The position numbers were made by a program, and so were the translations under genes. Below are positions 42,438 through 50,634 of a DNA stretch of 52,181 nucleotides, in pieces; positions within the stretch are counted from its first letter, which is position 1, and each line of letters starts with the position of its first letter. The DNA is taken from assembly GCA_018265615.1 (NCBI GenBank), contig JABLYX010000032.1, positions 1 to 52,181 on the forward strand, read 5' to 3'. The notes under the pieces were generated by a model that had not been told where the DNA came from, ran no database searches, and saw only the letters and a program-made list of their open reading frames with translations. The DNA is from Lentisphaeria bacterium (lineage in GTDB: Bacteria > Verrucomicrobiota > Lentisphaeria > Victivallales > Victivallaceae).

Positions 42438-44756
42438 ATGCCTCTTGGTTTTCTCCGCTGTATTCTGTCGTTCTGCGCCATTCTCTGTTCAATGCCGGTC
42501 ATGGGAATGCCGTCCGGGGCCGATGAGGTTCTGCCGGGATACCGCGGCGCGCTCATATGGCTCCCCGCGGTTCTCTGTTTGCTTCTCGCATTCTGCGTCG
42601 GCCGGCTGCTTCTGCGGTTGAGGCGGATCCGGCGGGACGCGGCCTGCCGGGAGCGGGAGCGCGGGAAGCTTCTGGAGGATCTGACGAGCTATGTGGAGCA
42701 GGAAAAGCTTCTGAACAATGTCTGGGAGCGGCTGATGATCAAGCTCGACGACCGCGAGGTGTTTACGGAGATCCTGAAGACGATCGTCGGCTTTATGGGG
42801 GCCTATACCAGCTACATCTACCGCTCCGATTTTTCAGTGGGAAAAGATATCGTTTATGCGCATTTTCAGGCTGACGACACCCCGGTTGTGCCGCTCGAGG
42901 AGTATCCGCAGATGCCGATCAATCCGGATGCTGTCTGGTTTCAGATGACCAGAAATCACCAGATCTGGGAGGTGACGGATACCGAAACGGAGGAGGCGCG
43001 GCGCATCCAGGGGGAATGGAACAGCCACATGCCGGCGTTGAATGTGCGCGCACTGTCCGGAATCGGCCTCTGGCTGAACGGGGAATACTGGGGATATATG
43101 GGATTTGCCTTTCGGACTCCGCAGAAACCGTTGTCGGCCCGGCAGAGGTTTCTGCTGGCCTCCATGGCGCACATCGCGGAGATTTTTCTGGAACGCCGTC
43201 AGAACCGGAAGGATCTGGACCGCAGCGAGTATGAGAAGCATCTGATCCTCGACTCCATGCACATTCCGATTCTCCTGTTCAACCCGGATATGGAGCTGAT
43301 CCGGTGCAACAACGCCGCGCTGAAGGTTGCCGGAATGTCGGAGGCGGAGGTCTGCCGCATCGGCTGCCGGAGAGCGTTTTGCGGCGATGAATGCCGCTCC
43401 TCGGAGTGTCCGGTCGCGCAGGTCCACGGCGACCGGAAGGAGCATATCTGCGAACTGCACGTCAAGGGACGCGATTATCAGCTCCGGGCGTATCCGATCA
43501 TCATCGACGGCAAGCTGATCTACATCATGAAAACCATGATCGACGTGACCGAGTTCAATGCGATCCGGAGGGAACTGACCACCGCGTTGAGGACGGCGCA
43601 GGAGGCCAACCGGGCGAAGAGCAGCTTTCTCGCGACCATGAGCCATGAAATCCGCACGCCGCTGAATGCCGTCATCGGCTTTTCGGAGCTGCTGCAGACC
43701 GGGGAGCTTTCAAAGGCGGAGCAGGTTGAGTACCTGGCGGCGATCAACCTCTCCGGTAATTCGCTTCTGAACCTGATCAACGATGTTCTCGACCTTTCCC
43801 GGCTTGAGGCGGAGCAGGAGGTCATTGCGCCCGAACCGACCGATGTGGAAAGGCTGCTTCAGGAGATTCGGGCCGTTTTCCAGTATAAGGTCCAACAGAA
43901 AGGACTCTATTTCCGTATCGACTGCCCCGGCGGGATTCCGGTGTTGCGGCTCGACCGGCTTCGTCTGCGGCAGATTCTGCTGAATCTGGCCGGCAATGCC
44001 GTCAAGTTCACGGAGCATGGCGGAGTCACCTGTTCTGTCCTTTTCCGGCGCGGCGGGAGCGGCGGTCTCCTGTCCGTCAGCGTCCGGGATACCGGGATCG
44101 GAATTCAAGAGGAAGTGCAGCAGAAAATTTTCGAGCCGTTCGTGCAGGGGGATACGGTCCGCGACACCCACGTCTATCAGGGCACCGGTCTCGGATTGGC
44201 GATTTCCCGGCGGCTGGCGGAGCGCATGGGCGGAGCCATCCGGCTGGAGAGCGAGCCCGGCGGAGGCAGCAGCTTTACTTTGGAGTTGGCGGATGTCGAA
44301 CTTGCGGAGCCGGCGGCGGAAGACGGGGAGAAAGCGGCCGAGGATGCGGTTCCCGGCATTCCGAAGCGCCGTGTACTGCTGGTGGACGATGTGCCCATGA
44401 ACCTGAAGGTTCTTCAGGCGATGCTGCGGAAGCTCGGGTTGGAGAGCCGTTGCGCGGCTTCCGGGCAGGAGGCGCTGGAGCTCCTGCGCCGGGAACCGGG
44501 TTTCGGGCTTGTGCTGACCGATCTGTGGATGCCGGAGATGGACGGCGCGGAACTGGCGGAGAAGATTCATGAGGATCCCGCGACCGCGCAGCTTCCGGTG
44601 GCGGTCATTACGGCCGACACTCTGAATTACGAGAAACCGATGGACGGGTTTCAAAGCGTCCTGCACAAACCGGTCACGATGGAGAAGCTGACTGAGTTTT
44701 TCAATTCACTGTACCCGGAAAAATGTGATCCGGGAAAAGGCGGAGAAGCAATATGA
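42438..44756 (+). CDS. Hybrid sensor histidine kinase (GAF-PAS-HisKA-HATPase-REC)
   Basis: The 772-residue protein begins with a hydrophobic N-terminus and a membrane helix (about 32-52), then a GAF-like domain (about 75-255), a PAS domain (about 258-375) with a Cys-rich loop (GCRRAFCGDECRSSECP), HisKA MSHEIRTPLNAVIGFSELL (His403), HATPase with DTGIGI and GTGLGLAI, and a receiver with LTDLWMPEMDG (Asp695). The Cys loop could bind metal or sense redox. The stop overlaps the next kinase's ATG (ATGA), so they are made together. No DNA-binding or other output protein lies near, so the phosphorelay target is elsewhere. Start chosen by GGAAGAG and signal-like N-terminus. Confidence 0.85.
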   Translation: MPLGFLRCILSFCAILCSMPVMGMPSGADEVLPGYRGALIWLPAVLCLLLAFCVGRLLLRLRRIRRDAACRERERGKLLEDLTSYVEQEKLLNNVWERLMIKLDDREVFTEILKTIVGFMGAYTSYIYRSDFSVGKDIVYAHFQADDTPVVPLEEYPQMPINPDAVWFQMTRNHQIWEVTDTETEEARRIQGEWNSHMPALNVRALSGIGLWLNGEYWGYMGFAFRTPQKPLSARQRFLLASMAHIAEIFLERRQNRKDLDRSEYEKHLILDSMHIPILLFNPDMELIRCNNAALKVAGMSEAEVCRIGCRRAFCGDECRSSECPVAQVHGDRKEHICELHVKGRDYQLRAYPIIIDGKLIYIMKTMIDVTEFNAIRRELTTALRTAQEANRAKSSFLATMSHEIRTPLNAVIGFSELLQTGELSKAEQVEYLAAINLSGNSLLNLINDVLDLSRLEAEQEVIAPEPTDVERLLQEIRAVFQYKVQQKGLYFRIDCPGGIPVLRLDRLRLRQILLNLAGNAVKFTEHGGVTCSVLFRRGGSGGLLSVSVRDTGIGIQEEVQQKIFEPFVQGDTVRDTHVYQGTGLGLAISRRLAERMGGAIRLESEPGGGSSFTLELADVELAEPAAEDGEKAAEDAVPGIPKRRVLLVDDVPMNLKVLQAMLRKLGLESRCAASGQEALELLRREPGFGLVLTDLWMPEMDGAELAEKIHEDPATAQLPVAVITADTLNYEKPMDGFQSVLHKPVTMEKLTEFFNSLYPEKCDPGKGGEAI

Positions 44757-47700
44757 AGTTCCATTTGCGGATTTTGGCTGTCGCGGTATTGCTGGGGCTG
44801 ATGGCGCCGGATATTGTCCGGGGAACCGATGAGGGCGGAGCGGAGAAGCGGATTCTCATCATTTACTCATTCACGATCAATTTCGCGCCGGATTTTCAGT
44901 TCTCGGCGGATTTCACCAGGGAGATCAGCTCCAGCGGCCACAAGCTGCGCGTCAAGCACCTGGAGTTGGACGCCTTCAGTGCGGAGAACGCGACTCAGGA
45001 GGCGCTTGCCGCCCGCCTCGCTCCATATCTGCCCGACATCCGCGCCGGAAAGTACCGGGTGATCATCCCGATCGGACAGATCGCCATCGATTTGCTGTGC
45101 CGGAATGCGAAGGACATTCCCGCGGAAACCGCCGTCGCTTTCTGCGGACTCGACATCGTGACCCGGGAGCTTTACGAGGCGCACCCGAATACCACCGGCG
45201 CGCTCGGACGGGTTTCCGTTGCGGACAATATCGAGCTCGGGCTGCATTTTTTCCCGAAGACGAAGCGGGTCATTCTGCTGACGGACTGGAGTATTCAGGG
45301 GAAACGCATCCTTGAGGCGGGCAAAGAGTACGGCAACAGCTATCCCGGGCTCGAATATATCTTCTGGGACAATGCGGCGACCGACCTGAACACCATGCTT
45401 TCCCGCGTGAAGGAGCAGGATGAGAATACGCTGGTCCTTTTTTACGCGTGGTTCAATCGTGATTCCACCAACCTCGCGTCGCTGCAGTACATCATGTCGC
45501 ACCTCGAACAATCCCGGGCTCCGGTGTTCGCCCTGCAGGAGCCGATGCTCTGGAACGGGGCCGTCGGGGGAGTTTTCACACCGGTGGGGGCGGTCGGCAA
45601 AGCGCTGGCCGACCGCGTGGAACAGATTCTGGCCGGAGCAAAAGCCTCCGAGGTGACGATGGCGGCGATTCCGCTGGAGACGTCCGTCAACTGGAGCGCG
45701 GTGGAAAACGGCCGGATTTCAGGGGGAGAGATTCCCGCGAATGCGAAGCTTGTCGGCAAGCGTGAATTCATCCGCAACGAAGATCTCCCGAAATTCATTT
45801 TCGGCGCGATCACGTTTGCGGTGCTGATCGGCCTCTCTGCGACGGTGACCGTCCTCTGCTTCCGCCTGCGGAGCATCTCCCGGAAGACGCAGGCGATCCT
45901 CGCGCATATCCCCGGCAAGATCGTGGTCAGCGACGTCGAACGGAATCTGCTGTTCATTCATTCCGGCGGAATCATCTGCGACAACAGCAGCGCCCGGCTG
46001 AAGCTCGATGCACTGCCCGATTTCAGCCGGAAGAGAATTTCCGAAGCGCTCGACTGTGTGTTTACAACCGGGAAAACGGAGCGGTTTGAATGTGATTTCG
46101 ACGGCCGCCGCTACAACATTGAACTGGTGAAGATCTCTCCGCTTGTATTCGGTGTGGAAGCGGTGCTGTGGGGAATGTACGACATTGACGAGTGCTACCG
46201 CGTCCGGTGCCAGCTGGACGAGGCATTGTGCAAATCGCAGCTGACGCTGGATTCAGTCGGGGATGCGGTGATCGTCACCGATCCGTGCGGACGGGTGAAT
46301 TACCTGAATCCGGCCGCCTATCAGCTGCTGGCCGACGGCGGGAAGCTCGAACCGGGGCTGCTGCTCAGCGATTACTTCACCCTGCGCGAAGAGGAGAGGG
46401 AGGATGAGCGGGAACGGGAGTTTCCGCTCGTCAACGCGGTCATCAAAGCGGATACGGTTACGCAGAAGGAGAACCTGCTGCTGCGCCTGCCGGACCGCGA
46501 TGAGAGGAATGTGGTCGTCAGCCTTGCGCCGATCAGACGGCAGAGCGGAGAAGCGATCGGCTCCGTTTTGACCATCCGGGACGTCACCAGACTTCGGGAT
46601 TATCAGAAGAAGCTTGTCGCCGCTGCCGAAAAGGCGCAGAATGCCGACCGGGCCAAAAGCGCGTTTTTAGCGACCATGAGCCATGAGTTGCGCACACCGC
46701 TGAACGCCATCATCGGTTTCAGCGAAATCATGCAGCAGAAGACGACGCCGGAGGAGCAGGCCGAATACCTGACCGGCATCTACACGGCCGGAAAGGCGCT
46801 CCTGAACCTGATCAACGATGTGCTTGATCTGTCGAAAATCGAGGCGGGGCAGATGAAGATTGTGCTGCGGCCGACCGACGTAGTCAAGACGGTCCGCGAG
46901 CTGTATATGATTTTCGCGCAGGAGGTGAAGAGCAAGGGAATCTATCTGCGTCTGGAGTGCCCTGAAAAACTGCCGCTCCTGCAGATCGACGATATGCGGC
47001 TGAGGCAGATTCTGCTCAATCTGCTTGGAAACGCGGTCAAATTCACCCAGAAGGGCGGGGTTGCCCTGCAGGTCGAATACGTTTCGCCGGAAGTGGACAG
47101 CGGTGAACTCTTCATTCACGTCGCGGATACCGGAATCGGCATCAGGCCGGAGGCGCAGAAGAACATCTTCGACCCGTTCATCCAGCAGGATTCCGACCGG
47201 GACAGCCGGGTATTCAAAGGAACCGGGCTCGGACTGGCCATTTCCAACCGGTTGGCCGGGTGCATGGGCGGAAATATTCTGCTGCACAGTCGGGAAGGGG
47301 AGGGCAGCGATTTCATCCTCCACCTGTCCCATGTCGCTGTTGCGGCCGGGGATGGGGGAGAAGAGCCCGGCGTTGCTGCTTCCCCGGCTGTTTCGGCCGA
47401 AGCGTGGCGGGCGGTCCGTGTCCTGCTTGTCGATGATGTTCCGATGAATCTGAAAGTGCTGACGGCAATGCTGCGGAAGCTTGAAATTGAACCGCTTGTC
47501 GCGGGTTCCGGCCCTGAAGCGCTGGAGATAGTGAAGAAGCGGCAGGTCGATTTTGTCCTGACCGATATGTGGATGCCCGGCATGAACGGCGCGGAGCTGG
47601 CCGAGGCGATTCGCAGCCTTCCCGGCAGCGGCGGGCTCCGCGTGGTGGCGGTGACCGCAGATACCGAATCCGGCACGAATTTCCCGCAGAAGCATTTTTC

Positions 47701-47806
47701 CGGCATTCTGCTGAAGCCGGTGACACTGGAAAAGTTGGAAGCCATGTTCGGAAAATTCCTGGCCGGGGATCATGGCGCCGAAGCGGCCGGTATGAAGAAC
47801 CCATGA
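44753..47806 (+). CDS. Hybrid sensor histidine kinase with ABC-substrate-binding-like sensor
   Basis: The 1017-residue protein has a signal peptide (MKFHLRILAVAVLLGLMAP), then a periplasmic domain (about 28-345) resembling ABC transporter substrate-binding proteins of the TrpX/DUF534 type (RILIIYSFTINFAPDF, VIIPIGQIAIDLL, VFALQEPMLWNGAVGG), a membrane helix (about 350-374), a degenerate and a clear PAS (about 490-610), HisKA MSHELRTPLNAIIGFSEIM (His644), HATPase, and a receiver with LTDMWMPGMNG (Asp938). It overlaps the preceding kinase by four bases. The two share the same domain order behind different sensors, so they may be partners in one relay. Confidence 0.88.
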   Translation: MKFHLRILAVAVLLGLMAPDIVRGTDEGGAEKRILIIYSFTINFAPDFQFSADFTREISSSGHKLRVKHLELDAFSAENATQEALAARLAPYLPDIRAGKYRVIIPIGQIAIDLLCRNAKDIPAETAVAFCGLDIVTRELYEAHPNTTGALGRVSVADNIELGLHFFPKTKRVILLTDWSIQGKRILEAGKEYGNSYPGLEYIFWDNAATDLNTMLSRVKEQDENTLVLFYAWFNRDSTNLASLQYIMSHLEQSRAPVFALQEPMLWNGAVGGVFTPVGAVGKALADRVEQILAGAKASEVTMAAIPLETSVNWSAVENGRISGGEIPANAKLVGKREFIRNEDLPKFIFGAITFAVLIGLSATVTVLCFRLRSISRKTQAILAHIPGKIVVSDVERNLLFIHSGGIICDNSSARLKLDALPDFSRKRISEALDCVFTTGKTERFECDFDGRRYNIELVKISPLVFGVEAVLWGMYDIDECYRVRCQLDEALCKSQLTLDSVGDAVIVTDPCGRVNYLNPAAYQLLADGGKLEPGLLLSDYFTLREEEREDEREREFPLVNAVIKADTVTQKENLLLRLPDRDERNVVVSLAPIRRQSGEAIGSVLTIRDVTRLRDYQKKLVAAAEKAQNADRAKSAFLATMSHELRTPLNAIIGFSEIMQQKTTPEEQAEYLTGIYTAGKALLNLINDVLDLSKIEAGQMKIVLRPTDVVKTVRELYMIFAQEVKSKGIYLRLECPEKLPLLQIDDMRLRQILLNLLGNAVKFTQKGGVALQVEYVSPEVDSGELFIHVADTGIGIRPEAQKNIFDPFIQQDSDRDSRVFKGTGLGLAISNRLAGCMGGNILLHSREGEGSDFILHLSHVAVAAGDGGEEPGVAASPAVSAEAWRAVRVLLVDDVPMNLKVLTAMLRKLEIEPLVAGSGPEALEIVKKRQVDFVLTDMWMPGMNGAELAEAIRSLPGSGGLRVVAVTADTESGTNFPQKHFSGILLKPVTLEKLEAMFGKFLAGDHGAEAAGMKNP

Positions 47807-47913
47807 AGGTCCGGTAGCCGGCGGCCCGGTGATCTGGCGGGGTTGGAGTTTGATGGTCCATCAAATTCCTGTGGTTCTGCTGCGAAAAACGGGTGTTTTT
47901 CAGCCGGACCGGC

Positions 47914-47941
47914 TTGAAACCTCAAAAAGTACAGCTATATT
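47914..47941 (+). promoter_or_regulatory. Promoter of tRNA-Asn
   Basis: TTGAAA and TATATT are 16 bases apart (an 18-base pairing with TATTAT is equally possible), ending about 43 bases before the tRNA. The region 47807-47913 has two small hairpins (TTTGATG/CATCAAA and GAAAAAC/GTTTTTC), the latter perhaps a weak terminator for the kinase operon. Confidence 0.45.
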
Positions 47942-47984
47942 ATAAAATACACTGGGAGTTGCAAGAAGCAACCGGGTGTCACGC

Positions 47985-48059
47985 TCCGGCATAGCTCAGC
48001 GGTAGAGTAGGTGGCTGTTAACCACTTGGTCGCTGGTTCGAATCCAGCTGCCGGAGCCA
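47985..48059 (+). tRNA. tRNA-Asn (anticodon GTT)
   Basis: A full 75-base cloverleaf with encoded CCA. Acceptor TCCGGCA/TGCCGGA, anticodon stem GGTGG/CCACT with loop CTGTTAA, T-loop TTCGAAT. An integrase fragment starts 28 bases downstream, so this tRNA is the likely integration site of the prophage remnant to the right. Confidence 0.95.
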
Positions 48060-48087
48060 TTTTTTTTTGCCTTGAAATCAAAGAGTT

Positions 48088-48483
48088 GTGATTTATATTA
48101 AATCACGCCTGCGGGAAAATGTCCTGGGATTTCCCACAAAATCCCGGAAACTGCATTATTCATATTGGCAGGATTTTCTGGCATTTATGCGGAATACTTT
48201 TCCTGATATCGATAAGTTGGAACAGGTCATGTTATTGCATTGTGAAGCATACGTTTCTTATCTGATCAGCAATAGCCGTTTCAGCAGCAAGAGTGATTAC
48301 CCACTTGGGAATAAGACCATTTGTGAAATTGCAAGCTCCATCAAGGGAGTATTCAGGCGCTTCAAACGAGATGCCGGTTTGCTGGAAAATCCCTGGAATG
48401 ATGTGATCCTTCCCGTAATAGACGATTCGCTTCGCCGAGAGATTTTTACGGTGGATGAACTCCAGAAGAATCGCCGCCACTGA
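48088..48483 (+). pseudogene. Truncated tyrosine recombinase/integrase (N-terminal part)
   Basis: From GTG 48088 the frame gives 131 residues. They match the N-terminal core-binding (SAM-like) domain of phage integrases: LHYSYWQDFLAFMRNTFPD, then IKGVFRRFKRDAGLLENPW and FTVDELQK, the usual hinge into the catalytic domain. There the similarity ends and the frame closes at NRRH and a stop, so the entire catalytic domain with the R-H-R-Y residues is gone. The break lies near 48465. Its position right behind tRNA-Asn is as in intact integrated elements. It cannot be active. Confidence 0.75.
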
Positions 48484-48582
48484 CAGAACCGACAACAGCA
48501 GCAGAGCCCGTCCCGGACTCAGGCGTAGCTTCCCCCTCCGAATCATCTTCTGCGGCTGAATGTTCATGATGTGCTCTTTCAT
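48232..48582 (-). CDS. Small membrane protein of phage remnant, C-terminus read into integrase antisense
   Basis: ATG 48582 has GGAGGAG eight bases upstream. The first 50 residues look real: basic leader, then a membrane helix (ALLLLSVLSVAAILLEFI). After about residue 40 the frame runs antisense through the integrase fragment, so the true C-terminus was probably lost at the deletion junction near 48465. It could be a holin-like or spanin-like small protein, but nothing specific identifies it. It overlaps the gene ending at 48446 in another frame. Confidence 0.3.
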   Translation of the reverse strand: MKEHIMNIQPQKMIRRGKLRLSPGRALLLLSVLSVAAILLEFIHRKNLSAKRIVYYGKDHIIPGIFQQTGISFEAPEYSLDGACNFTNGLIPKWVITLAAETAIADQIRNVCFTMQ

Positions 48583-48694
48583 CTGCGGACTCCTCCAGAA
48601 TTTGATTGACGGCTTCACAAAGAGAGTTCCATGTCATCCCGCGTTCCGGAAACATCCGGATTAAACCTTCCAATTTAACAACTTCCACAAACAT
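48446..48694 (-). CDS. Hypothetical small acidic phage protein
   Basis: The 82-residue frame from ATG 48694 (GAGGGTG upstream) reads KLEGLIRMFPERGMTWNSLC and then an acidic Glu/Ser-rich tail. Its last 45 residues overlap the membrane protein frame starting at 48582 and may be disrupted. Upstream of it, a coding-like stretch in another phase (LREYIKFNEELEGDVCG, ending at 48675) has no start codon, which suggests a lost or frameshifted gene between 48675 and 48795. No family recognised. Confidence 0.3.
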   Translation of the reverse strand: MFVEVVKLEGLIRMFPERGMTWNSLCEAVNQILEESADERAHHEHSAAEDDSEGEATPESGTGSAAVVGSVSGGDSSGVHPP

Positions 48695-48795
48695 CACCCT
48701 CAAGCTCCTCATTGAATTTGATGTATTCTCTCAAGTCTACCGGGACAAGGTTCCTCCGGATGGTTGCGGTGCTGATTCTATGAATGGCGGCGAGT

Positions 48796-48987
48796 TCAGA
48801 TTGGGGTGAGTTCCGGATAGATGAACCGGTCCCGGAAGATTCTCCTCCGGCGCGGCTCCGCCACCGCGAAATCGGCCGGCGCCAGCATGTTGCGTAATGT
48901 GTCGCTCGGCGGGCAGTTGCGCAGATCGTACCAGCCGGAACGCTCCTGCTTTGCCTCCTCCAACACCTGTTCCACACTCAAGCTCAT
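48796..48987 (-). CDS. Hypothetical short phage protein
   Basis: The 63-residue frame starts at ATG 48987 with a near-perfect AAGGAGG seven bases upstream. It is one base behind the stop of the preceding gene, so the two are a coupled pair. The composition (LEEAKQERSGWYDLRNCPPS, then PRRRRIFRDRF) is charged and looks coded. No family recognised; an early-region protein of the prophage remnant is inferred from strand and position. Confidence 0.55.
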   Translation of the reverse strand: MSLSVEQVLEEAKQERSGWYDLRNCPPSDTLRNMLAPADFAVAEPRRRRIFRDRFIYPELTPI

Positions 48988-48988
48988 T

Positions 48989-49276
48989 TCACGCCTCCTT
49001 GTCAGTCTGAAGTTCGGCGCGGATTGCCGGAAGAACCATTGTAAGGTACGCAAACCCGAATTCGTCAGGACTCATGTCATCCCAGAGGATATGAAAGAAA
49101 ATGACCTCCGGCCAAGCAGGACGCCCATTGATCACCCGGTAATCCGGATAATCGGCAAGATACACTCCCATTTCCTTCGGCGCGGCATAGTCTTCCGCAT
49201 CCGCATACACGTTCCCGGAGCAGTCCAGATAGACCCGCTGCCGCCGTCCCGCAAGTACGAAGTCAAGTGTCGTCAT
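48989..49276 (-). CDS. Hypothetical phage early protein
   Basis: The 95-residue protein starts with MTTLDFVLAGRRQRVYLD and contains many aromatic and acidic residues (YLADYPDYRVINGRPAWPE, FFHILWDDMSPDEFGFAY). No domain was recognised. Start 49276 is chosen over upstream ATGs (49288, 49282, 49315) since TGAGG sits six bases before it. It is the first gene leftward from an operator palindrome at 49295-49316, diverging from the truncated repressor, as expected of a phage early operon. Confidence 0.55.
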   Translation of the reverse strand: MTTLDFVLAGRRQRVYLDCSGNVYADAEDYAAPKEMGVYLADYPDYRVINGRPAWPEVIFFHILWDDMSPDEFGFAYLTMVLPAIRAELQTDKEA

Positions 49277-49294
49277 TGGCATCCTCATAATGGT

Positions 49295-49316
49295 TGTTTG
49301 TTTGCGAACAAACAAT
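49295..49316. promoter_or_regulatory. Phage-like operator O1
   Basis: A 22-base palindrome with perfect 9-bp arms (TTGTTTGTT and AACAAACAA around TGCG). It lies between the divergent small gene at 49276 and the truncated repressor. It shares TTGTTTGCRAA with a second site at 49388. Confidence 0.5.
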
Positions 49317-49358
49317 TTTGGTCATACTTCATCTAAAAGTCGTTTTTTTCATTTCAAC

Positions 49359-49387
49359 TTGAAAAAATCAATCATTGCATGTAGATT
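49359..49387 (+). promoter_or_regulatory. Promoter of the truncated repressor
   Basis: TTGAAA and TAGATT are 17 bases apart, 24 bases before ATG 49412. Confidence 0.5.
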
Positions 49388-49398
49388 TTGTTTGCAAA
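49388..49398. promoter_or_regulatory. Phage-like operator O2
   Basis: TTGTTTGCAAA, with palindromic core TTTGCAAA, begins directly after the -10 box of the repressor promoter and matches the core of O1 with one difference. Repressor binding here would block its own transcription. Confidence 0.45.
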
Positions 49399-49411
49399 TA
49401 CTCAATAGGGA

Positions 49412-49615
49412 ATGAAGATGTATATAGACGAAAAAATCATAAGTGCCATTCAAAAAGCCGTGGAAAAGGCGGGAAATCCTTATCGATTAAGCCTGAAATT
49501 GGCAGTTATTCAGAATTTTTTCGCCCCAATACACCAATCCTTCCGCATCAAGTTTTTCCTGGGCCTCGCTTTGACGGCAGTATGTTTTGTCTGTTTCCAA
49601 GGCTCTGAATATTGA
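49412..49615 (+). pseudogene. Truncated phage repressor-like HTH protein
   Basis: The frame starts MKMYIDEKIISAIQKAVEKA, then GNPYRLSLKL, which resembles the first helices of Cro/CI-type HTH repressors (helix 1, then the turn into helix 2). After about residue 30 the sequence changes character and runs antisense through the end of a minus-strand gene (stop 49487), so the recognition helix and any sensor domain are missing. The deletion joint is probably around 49495. Its promoter and two operator-like palindromes support the identity. An ATG at 49418 is an equal start. Confidence 0.45.
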
Positions 49616-49693
49616 TCCCCATTGTGAGAAGTTGCCGTCCTGCTCACAGGTGTATTCCTGATTCAGTTTCCACCAATGATCCAATACGAACAT
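49487..49693 (-). CDS. Hypothetical protein, probable C-terminal fragment
   Basis: The 68-residue frame (MFVLDHWWKLNQEYTCEQDG to GEKILNNCQFQA) has believable amino-acid composition, but no RBS and a stop codon just before its ATG. It overlaps the end of the next upstream frame by 31 bases in another phase, so the two may be one gene broken by a frameshift near 49690. No family recognised. Confidence 0.3.
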   Translation of the reverse strand: MFVLDHWWKLNQEYTCEQDGNFSQWGSIFRALETDKTYCRQSEAQEKLDAEGLVYWGEKILNNCQFQA

Positions 49694-49875
49694 TTATAAG
49701 GAGCAATGAGGGCACGCTTTCCGGCCTCGCCCAAATCGCAGTCGCAGTTGTCGAAACCGTTCTCCTGCTTATCGCATCTGGTAATGATGATATAGGAGAT
49801 GCAGGGACTGGAGTCAGCTTGAATCAGCTTCCTGATGTCATCCATAATCACATTATCCCGCCTGATCCCAAACAT
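49663..49875 (-). CDS. Hypothetical small phage protein
   Basis: The 70-residue frame starts MFGIRRDNVIMDDIRKLIQA after GAGAGAG. It is Cys and Asp rich (RCDKQENGFDNCDCDLGE). It may continue out of frame into the fragment at 49487-49693. An upstream 41-codon frame (MAMRRGAQCKPEKVKETSLH, about 49852-49977) could be another tiny gene. No family recognised for any of them. Confidence 0.28.
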   Translation of the reverse strand: MFGIRRDNVIMDDIRKLIQADSSPCISYIIITRCDKQENGFDNCDCDLGEAGKRALIAPYKCSYWIIGGN

Positions 49876-49968
49876 ATCTCAACTCTCTCTTCTCCAGGAA
49901 AAGGTACTGGATTTCACAATGCAGAGAAGTTTCCTTCACTTTTTCCGGTTTACATTGGGCTCCTCTTC

Positions 49969-50625
49969 TCATTGCCATACGCCCTCACTTATGCATGCGG
50001 GCTGATTTGCTTTCGCCAGATATGTCTTCCCCTTATAGCTGTGATATTTCTCGGCTCCCACATCCATTTCATACTGTCACGGGATCGAATCATCCCGCGT
50101 CCCGGCATGTTGATTCGAATCAACCGGACGGTAGACCGTTGCCAGCCCTGCGGAACCGGGCGGCTGATCGGCCAGTGAATTCACTTCAACGGCCGTTCGG
50201 TATACCCTGCCTCTGTGATTCAGGATACGGCCTTTCATATAGTGCTTTCCTGCTTTCCACTCCGGGAACGCCGGAGCCACGTCCAAAACAGCCGCATCAT
50301 CATTGTCGGCAATCAGTTCGCACACTTGATTCAGTTCCTTCTCCCGGAGCATCTCCTTGATGCGGGCTTCGGCGGCATTCCGCTTCATCGTCCCCGCATC
50401 CTGCCGCACCGCCGCCAATACAGGAGAACCATCCTCAGAGGTAACGACGATATGGTGTCCGTCACAGGCTTGCAGCAATTCTGTGTAACGTTCTTCTGTG
50501 ATTTCATAGCTGCCGTCCGGAATAGCCGGATGCACATCGGTACGATAGAAACCGCTCCCGTCTTTCCAATAGAATTTGATGATGGGAACAACCGTTTCCG
50601 GAATATTGGTATTCATATCAGACAT
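49969..50625 (-). pseudogene. Phage tail protein with two carbohydrate-binding-like modules, interrupted by in-frame TGA
   Basis: The frame opens MSDMNTNIPETVVPIIKFYW and runs 182 residues to TGA at 50077-50079. The N-terminal part resembles tail-fibre assembly-type proteins; residues about 122-168 (FPEWKAGKHYMKGRILNHRG) look like a CBM5/12-style chitin-binding module. Directly beyond the stop, in the same frame, QYEMDVGAEKYHSYKGKTYL and LAKANQ up to GVWQ form a second such module ending at 49969. A TGG to TGA change (Trp in IPWQYE) explains this. The gene begins nine bases after the tail-fibre gene. Whether the 182-residue product still works is unknown. Confidence 0.6.
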
Positions 50626-50634
50626 GGCAATCTC

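Noticed and set aside
47855..47902. TTTGATG/CATCAAA and GAAAAAC/GTTTTTC hairpins after the second hybrid kinase as a firm terminator
   Set aside because: Stems are only 7 bp and AT-rich with no proper T-tract; noted only as weak.
48031..48059. Second copy of the tRNA-Asn 3' end as attR inside the window
   Set aside because: I searched for the tRNA 3' sequence further right and saw none; the other end must lie outside or be lost.
50077..50079. TGA as selenocysteine codon
   Set aside because: No SECIS-like hairpin directly after it was evident and the family position is better explained by Trp.
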